A stretch of DNA of 9,030 nucleotides from a bacterium (GTDB lineage: Bacteria > RBG-13-66-14). The notes under the pieces are model-generated. The model saw nothing but the letters and a program-made list of their open reading frames with translations. It had not been told where the DNA came from and did not search any database. The stretch spans positions 1-9,030 of the forward strand of contig DATKYS010000006.1 of NCBI GenBank assembly GCA_035528375.1, written 5' to 3'. Positions 5,954 to 9,030 of this stretch are shown one piece after another; position 1 is the stretch's first letter, and each line of letters starts with the position of its first letter. The translations under genes and the position numbers were made by a program.

Positions 5954-5979
5954 GGGGGATGACTTTCCGGTCATCCCCC
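5954..5979. terminator. Hairpin after the propeller gene
   Basis: A perfect 10-bp stem, GGGGGATGAC (5954-5963) with GTCATCCCCC (5970-5979), has a 6-nt loop. No T-run follows on the plus strand. On the minus strand it is followed by ATTTTAATAT, so it may terminate transcripts coming from the right. A weaker version in the second duplicate lies at about 6121-6147. Confidence 0.55.
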
Positions 5980-5998
5980 CGTCCGCCCTCCGGTTTAA

Positions 5999-6047
5999 AA
6001 AGACCGGCGCCGGGTCTTCGGTTTCCCGGTCGGCGGCTCTTTTTTTC
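5999..6047 (+). terminator. Intrinsic terminator of the propeller gene
   Basis: An imperfect GC-rich stem (from AAGACCGGCGCCGGG, about 6000-6014, to CCCGGTCGGCGG, 6025-6036) is followed by CTC and a run of seven T (6040-6046). It lies about 80 bp after the stop at 5921, in copy 1 of the tandem duplication. Confidence 0.7.
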
Positions 6048-6166
6048 TAACCGGGCAACGCCCGTCTCACCGGTCGGCGTGATTCGGAATCAGTCGGGTA
6101 TAGGTCGGAATAATTGAACAGGGGATGACCTTTACGATCCTCCCCCGTTTGCACTCTAGTTCTCAG

Positions 6167-6207
6167 AGACCGGCGTTAAGCCTTCGGCTTCTTTGTGGTC
6201 TTTTTCT
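6167..6207 (+). terminator. Second terminator-like hairpin, in copy 2 of the duplication
   Basis: The outer stem AGACC (6167-6171) pairs with GGTCT (6197-6201). The inner stem AAGCC (6178-6182) pairs with GGCTT (6186-6190) around TTC. A T-rich run, TCTTTTTCTT, follows. It is the duplicate of the 5999-6047 terminator and would be a backup. The same bases on the opposite strand encode the lysine codons of the mini-ORF at 6176-6217, so the two interpretations compete or coexist. Confidence 0.5.
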
Positions 6208-6217
6208 TGCCGGGCAT
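6176..6217 (-). CDS. Candidate 13-residue lysine-rich mini-protein
   Basis: On the minus strand, ATG at 6217 opens a 13-codon frame, MPGKKKTTKKPKA, ending in TAA at 6176-6178. GGGAGG (6224-6229) lies 6 nt before the ATG, ideal spacing, and a promoter with -35, -10 and an AT-rich upstream tract lies at 6272-6299. Seven of 13 residues are Gly-free basic or proline positions (6 Lys, 2 Pro), giving a strongly cationic peptide. Similar tiny Lys/Pro-rich ORFs are rarely annotated, and I know of no function. In the duplicate at about 6010-6053 the equivalent frame is broken: reading from a TTG in place of ATG it stops at the fourth codon, and one base must be removed to restore a basic frame. Alternatives are a non-coding RNA from the same promoter, or simply the complement of a plus-strand terminator. 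Confidence 0.4.
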   Translation of the reverse strand: MPGKKKTTKKPKA

Positions 6218-6256
6218 CAAGCACCTCCCTTCGATTGTGGGTGGTGATGGGAACGA

Positions 6257-6299
6257 ATACTTTATGGCTAAAGTATAGACGGTTTCGCAAAAAATTCAA
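6257..6299 (-). promoter_or_regulatory. Promoter with overlapping operator-like palindrome (minus strand)
   Basis: On the minus strand TTGAAT (6294-6299) is followed by a 16-bp spacer and TATACT (6272-6277). Directly upstream, 6300-6335 is very AT-rich, like an UP element. An inverted repeat, ATACTTT (6257-6263) and AAAGTAT (6270-6276) with a 6-bp centre, overlaps the -10 and the predicted start point at about 6265, the usual place for a repressor site. It is the most complete promoter in the window, and it points at the mini-ORF. Confidence 0.55.
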
Positions 6300-6617
6300 G
6301 AAAAAAATTATTCAACCAAGATTATATATTTCAACTAGTTACATAGATTTACCCTTCAACGTTCCGATTTTTTTCGAGACCGCGGAAGACCTCCAGCCGG
6401 GGGGTATAGGCGTAAAACAAGGGTATACCTTTCACAAGCCGAATGGCCCCCCGCCGACCGCCCGCGCGACCGAGGAATTTTTTTCCGCCGCTCGGGAAAC
6501 ATCGGATCGCGTGACCCGATTTACTTAAAAAAACCCCGCGAGCGGCGCCCGGTGGTCGGCCCCGCCGCCCCGACGGCCGAGGCACTCCACGAACGCAAAA
6601 GCGGGTGAGGCCCAATC
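6300..6617. other. AT-rich island and non-coding stretch
   Basis: Positions 6285-6370 are strikingly AT-rich, with long A and T runs, in a GC-rich genome. TTCAA recurs at 6295, 6311, 6330 and 6355. From 6371 to 6617 the base composition returns to GC-rich with no supported gene. A mismatched stem at 6501-6520 (ATCGG...CCGAT) has no T-run. Open frames on both strands here lack convincing protein features. Confidence 0.45.
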
Positions 6618-6626
6618 TGGTATAAT
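6618..6626 (+). promoter_or_regulatory. Extended -10 element of the patatin gene
   Basis: TGGTATAAT (6618-6626) is a perfect TGn-extended consensus -10, ending 30 nt before the GTG start at 6657. No -35 is needed for such promoters and none is evident. Confidence 0.65.
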
Positions 6627-6656
6627 AACCGTCGCCCTTTTCACCCGGACGCCGCC

Positions 6657-7670
6657 GTGACCTATCCCGAAAAACCTTTGGCGCTGGACCCGGGAAATCT
6701 CAGCCGCTTCATCGCACGCGTGAAGGACCCGGACACGCATTTCGCCGTTTCGCTGGGATCGGGGGCGACGCTGGCGCTGGCCTCCAGCCTCTCGATTCTG
6801 CAGACGCTGGACGACCTGGGCCTGCGGGGTCACGTGGACGAGGTGTGGGGAGCCTCCTCGGGGGCGCTCGCCGCGGGGCTCTGGTGCTCGGGGACGCCCG
6901 TGGCGGAGGTGATGGCGCTCCTGCGGCGGTTGCGACGCCGCGACCTGGTGGACGTGGCCTGGGGGCACATCCTCAAGGGGCTCTTCACCCGGAGGTGGGA
7001 CCTGGACCTGGCCGACGGTCTCGTGAACGGCCGGGCGCTCATCGGCCGGGTGAGGGGTCTCCTGCGCGTCGAGCTGGTGGAGGACTGCCCGGTCCGCTTG
7101 AGGATACTCCTGGCCCACGACGACGGCTCGGCGCGGATAAAGGTGGTCAAGCGGGGGTCCCTCCTCGACGCGATTCGAAGCTCCATCGCCATGCAGGGGG
7201 TGATGCGGCCCGGGTGGTTCGAGGGGGAGAGGTTCGTGGACCCGACACTTCTGGAAAAAACGCCGCTCCCCAGCGTCACCGCCGACTTCCGCGCCTCGGG
7301 GAGCACTAAAAAAAAGCTCCTCATCCTGGCCGCCTTCTTCGGCTACCACGGGCAGACCCGACCCATCCGCGGGCTGATGAGCCGCATCTTCTTTTTCAAG
7401 GAGGTGTTGCAGTACCAGGTGTTCCTGGCCCACCTGACCGCGGTGCGCCACCAACCCGGCACCGACGTCATCGTTTACTCACCGTGCATCCACGATGTGG
7501 ACACCCTGGCCGTGGAGCAGGCGGACGAGATTTTCTCCGAGGTCCGGCGGCAGATGGCGGTCCGACTTTCCGACGAGTGCCTGGACGCCGACATCCACAA
7601 GGCGGACCCCGACGTCTGGGTCCCGCGCTGGTGCCCGTCCACGCTCTTCGAGAGGGACGAGGGCGAGTGA
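6657..7670 (+). CDS. Patatin-like phospholipase
   Basis: A 337-residue predicted serine lipid acyl hydrolase of the patatin family. Gly34-Ser-Gly36 (SLGSGATLALA) matches the glycine-rich oxyanion loop. GASSG at 65-69 is the GxSxG nucleophile elbow with Ser67. AIRSSIAMQGVMRP (172-185) matches the conserved segment before the catalytic Asp, and FVDPTLLEKTPL gives Asp195. In most patatins this is Asp-Gly-Gly/Ala; here it is Asp-Pro-Thr, so activity is plausible but not certain. There is no signal peptide or clear membrane segment, so it is probably cytoplasmic, acting on phospholipid or acyl ester substrates. The start is GTG 6657, placed by the promoter and frame limits; no good Shine-Dalgarno precedes it, unlike its neighbours. 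The C-terminal ~110 residues match no domain I recognise. No clear terminator follows; a repeat array begins about 60 bp downstream. Confidence 0.85.
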   Translation: MTYPEKPLALDPGNLSRFIARVKDPDTHFAVSLGSGATLALASSLSILQTLDDLGLRGHVDEVWGASSGALAAGLWCSGTPVAEVMALLRRLRRRDLVDVAWGHILKGLFTRRWDLDLADGLVNGRALIGRVRGLLRVELVEDCPVRLRILLAHDDGSARIKVVKRGSLLDAIRSSIAMQGVMRPGWFEGERFVDPTLLEKTPLPSVTADFRASGSTKKKLLILAAFFGYHGQTRPIRGLMSRIFFFKEVLQYQVFLAHLTAVRHQPGTDVIVYSPCIHDVDTLAVEQADEIFSEVRRQMAVRLSDECLDADIHKADPDVWVPRWCPSTLFERDEGE

Positions 7671-7731
7671 TACCCCTTCCCTCGGGGAGACCTGCGGGTC
7701 GGGATTAGGGTCGTGGTATGGAATGTGAATG

Positions 7732-8120
7732 CGGCGGGGACTAAAATCCCCGCCCTACGTCATCGCAACCGGGGTGAAGGTTGCGATGGTCCCCTCTCCC
7801 TTCCAGGGAGAGGCTCGCCTACGGGTTAGGGTGAGGGTCGGGACCGGGAACGTCGAAAACACGGCGGCCCGCGGCCTCCCTCTCCCCGTGGGAGAGGGAA
7901 TGAGGGTGAGGGCTGCCTTAGAATAAAAACGGGCCGACCTGAAGGTCGGCCCCTACGTCATCGCAATTCGCGGCGGCCCGCGGAGGGGCCGCCCTACGTC
8001 ATCGCAGCCGGGGTGAGGGTTGCATAAAACGGCGGGGATTAAAATCTCCACCCTACATTTCCCCCTCCCCCCTCTGGGGGGAGGGTTGGGGTGAGGGGCA
8101 GGCGGGTTAGGAGACCCGCC
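7732..8120 (+). repeat. Array of eight or more hairpin repeat modules
   Basis: Modules in order, arms given: 7733-7740/7747-7754 (GGCGGGGA) with tag CTACGTCATCGCA; 7761-7770/7779-7788 (CATCGCAACC); 7793-7801/7805-7813 (CCTCTCCCT); 7878-7886/7890-7898 (CCCTCTCCC); 7931-7940/7943-7952 (GGGCCGACCT) with tag; 7972-7979/7986-7993 (GGCGGCCC) with tag; 8031-8039/8044-8052 (GGCGGGGAT, two mismatches) followed by CTACATTT; 8063-8072/8076-8085 (CCCTCCCCCC) followed by TTGGGGTGAGGGG; 8101-8107/8114-8120 (GGCGGGT). The same modules appear at 1-254 and 1957-2071. No coding region is supported here. Confidence 0.85.
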
Positions 8121-8249
8121 CCCGTGAAAAACGTAACCGGCTGTCGCAGGGTGCGGCTCCGTAAACGGCCCGTTTCTTGCTGGTAGAATAATATAGGGAG
8201 GATGTCCCCCCGCCAATCGGCTTTCTTCCTTGTACGGCCGGTCCCCCCG
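8121..8249. other. Intergenic spacer before the protease gene
   Basis: Past the repeat array I see no hairpin with a T-run and no supported gene. GGGAGGATG at 8196-8204 looks like a start site, but the Shine-Dalgarno abuts the ATG and the frame runs through the protease promoter into the protease gene in another frame. Confidence 0.4.
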
Positions 8250-8258
8250 TGCTATAGT
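8250..8258 (+). promoter_or_regulatory. Extended -10 element of the protease gene
   Basis: TGCTATAGT (hexamer 8253-8258) ends 34 nt before the ATG at 8293. It shares GTGCTATA with the promoter at 2838-2845. Confidence 0.5.
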
Positions 8259-8292
8259 GGGCTTGGAGCACGACGTTTAAAGGGGTGCGGTT

Positions 8293-9030
8293 ATGAAGCG
8301 CCTGACCCTCCTTCTCGTCCTCGCGGCGACTTTGCCCGCCCTGGCGGCGGCCGAGATTTCCCCGATTCTGGAGCGTCAGATGGCGCGCGCCGGGGACGAC
8401 GAGCTCCTCGGCGTCTGGGCCTTCTTCTCCGACAAAGGGTACGCCGGACCGGCGGAGATGGAGGCGTCCCTGGACGCCTTTGTAGCCGCGATGAACCCCG
8501 AGCAGTACGCCCGCCGCGCCCTCAACCGCCCCCCGGGCTCCCTGGCCGACGAGCGCGACCTGCCCGTGTACCGGCCCTACGACGAGGCGGTCACGTCGCT
8601 CGTCACCCGCCGCATCGGCGCCAGCTCCATCGCCAACGCGGTCTCGTTCGACGCCACGCCGGCCCAGATTCGCGCCGTCGCCCGGCTCCCCTTCGTGGTC
8701 CGGCTCCAGCCCACGGCGACCAGCGTTCTGACCGACGCCTTTCCCGGGGGAAGCGCGGATTACGACCCGACGGCCATGGATTACGGCCCCTCGGAGACCC
8801 AGATAACCCAGATTCAGGTGGACCGGCTCCACGACGAGGGATACTCCGGGGCGGGTGTGACGGTGCTGATGCTGGACACCGGCTTCCGCACCGACCACGA
8901 GGCCTTCACGGAGCTGGACCTGAAGGACGCGTGGGACTTCGTCAACGACGACGACGAGGTGGACAACGAACCGGGCGACGACTCCCACGCCTGGTACCAC
9001 GGCACGTACACCTGGAGCGCCCTGGGCGGC
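8293..9030 (+). CDS. Exported subtilisin-family (S8) serine protease, cut by the window edge
   Basis: An open frame of 246 codons running off the right end of the window. Residues 1-19 are a signal peptide (Lys-Arg, Leu-rich core, ALA). Residues about 33-140 look like an inhibitor I9-type propeptide, ending with the characteristic AVSFDATPAQIRAVARLPFV and VRLQP. The catalytic domain follows: GAGVTVLMLDTGF gives catalytic Asp195, and HGTYTWSALGG gives catalytic His236 with the usual HGTxxxxxxGG spacing. The Ser region lies beyond the window. The stretch between them, FVNDDDEVDNEPGDD, is very acidic, typical of S8 enzymes with calcium sites. The start is ATG 8293, with AGGGG (8281-8285) 7 nt upstream. 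It probably acts outside the cytoplasm, processing or degrading proteins; a C-terminal sorting domain like that of the propeller protein would be plausible but cannot be seen. Confidence 0.9.
   Translation, partial: MKRLTLLLVLAATLPALAAAEISPILERQMARAGDDELLGVWAFFSDKGYAGPAEMEASLDAFVAAMNPEQYARRALNRPPGSLADERDLPVYRPYDEAVTSLVTRRIGASSIANAVSFDATPAQIRAVARLPFVVRLQPTATSVLTDAFPGGSADYDPTAMDYGPSETQITQIQVDRLHDEGYSGAGVTVLMLDTGFRTDHEAFTELDLKDAWDFVNDDDEVDNEPGDDSHAWYHGTYTWSALGG

Larger units (their letters stand above)
5909..6217 (+). repeat. Diverged tandem duplication of the propeller gene 3' end
   Basis: Copy 1 runs about 5909-6056 and copy 2 about 6078-6215. The shared blocks in order are CGT-x-A-x-TCG, GGGTATA, GGGGATGAC, AGACCGGCG, a CTTCGG-containing hairpin, a T-rich run and CCGGGCA. 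Offsets shrink from 169 to 159 bp, so several small indels have accumulated. Copy 1 begins in the last codons of the propeller gene; copy 2 carries a decayed version of those codons. Assigned by eye alignment. Confidence 0.65.

Noticed and set aside
6193-6528. Plus-strand open frame, with an inner ATG at 6247 (94 codons)
   Set aside because: It crosses the AT-rich island and the minus-strand promoter, uses codons such as AGA, ATA and CTA unlike the neighbours, has only a weak GGTGG before the ATG and shows no domain or signal peptide. It is not excluded, but I cannot support it.
6349-6615. Minus-strand open frame of 88 codons
   Set aside because: It lies opposite the patatin promoter region and has no Shine-Dalgarno or recognisable protein features; long frames are common by chance in GC-rich DNA.
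6525-7454. Minus-strand open frame of 309 codons
   Set aside because: It lies opposite the patatin gene with its clear GxSxG and Asp motifs, and the minus-strand protein looks like a low-complexity shadow.
7729-7926. Plus-strand 65-codon frame through the repeat array
   Set aside because: It is made entirely of hairpin repeat modules, so it is not a plausible protein.
7732-8120. Possible CRISPR array
   Set aside because: The repeated units differ in sequence and spacing, there are no regular unique spacers, and no cas gene is present.
8202-8292. Small plus-strand ORF starting MSPRQSAFF upstream of the protease
   Set aside because: The Shine-Dalgarno abuts the ATG with no spacing, and the frame overlaps the protease promoter and gene in another frame.
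8107-9000. Minus-strand open frame of 297 codons
   Set aside because: It lies opposite the subtilisin-family protease, whose plus-strand reading has a signal peptide, propeptide and catalytic Asp/His motifs. It is a high-GC shadow.

Overview
The window is GC-rich throughout its genes (about two thirds G+C by eye, not computed). It reads as chromosomal DNA from an uncultivated bacterium with a Gram-negative-type envelope. The evidence is a small outer-membrane beta-barrel protein ending in Tyr-Tyr-Phe, a large exported beta-propeller protein ending in a type IX-secretion/FlgD-like C-terminal domain, and a run of other signal-peptide proteins. That combination, with many short hairpin repeats ending in CCTACG between genes, suggests a candidate phylum near the FCB group (Coatesbacteria, WOR-3 or Latescibacteria style). 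This placement is inference; no rRNA or ribosomal marker gene is present.

Layout: 1-286 is a patch of hairpin repeats. A small beta-barrel gene (287-742, minus) and an unrecognised exported protein (813-1523, plus) diverge from a shared 70-bp gap whose single -10-like sequence reads on both strands. A bidirectional terminator (1546-1583) separates the second gene from a convergent tiny acidic exported protein (1594-1881, minus). After a second composite repeat (1957-2040) come an AIM24/TIGR00266 protein (2069-2725, minus), an exported DUF2225-like protein (2878-3864, plus) and a seven-bladed propeller protein with two FN3-like domains and a sorting domain (4068-5921, plus). Then follows a 735-bp stretch without a conventional gene. 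It holds a diverged tandem duplication of about 165 bp, stacked hairpin terminators and, on the minus strand, a complete promoter plus Shine-Dalgarno site in front of a 13-codon lysine-rich ORF. A patatin-like lipase (6657-7670, plus) is followed by a dense array of hairpin repeat modules (7732-8120) and the start of an exported subtilisin-family protease (8293 to the window edge, plus).

The genes do not form an obvious operon or pathway. Nearly every one has its own -10 box of the type TATACT/TATAAT 19-54 nt before its start and, apart from the patatin gene, its own ribosome-binding site, so most are probably transcribed singly. The shared theme is envelope and secretion: six of the eight conventional genes encode probable exported proteins, the exceptions being AIM24 and the patatin. 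I found no tRNA, rRNA, CRISPR array, transposase or integrase. No convincing new multi-gene system is visible. The signals most worth a second look are the minus-strand mini-gene or small RNA near 6176-6299, the duplication it lies in, the modular hairpin repeats, and the deviations from expected motif residues in the DUF2225-like and patatin-like proteins.
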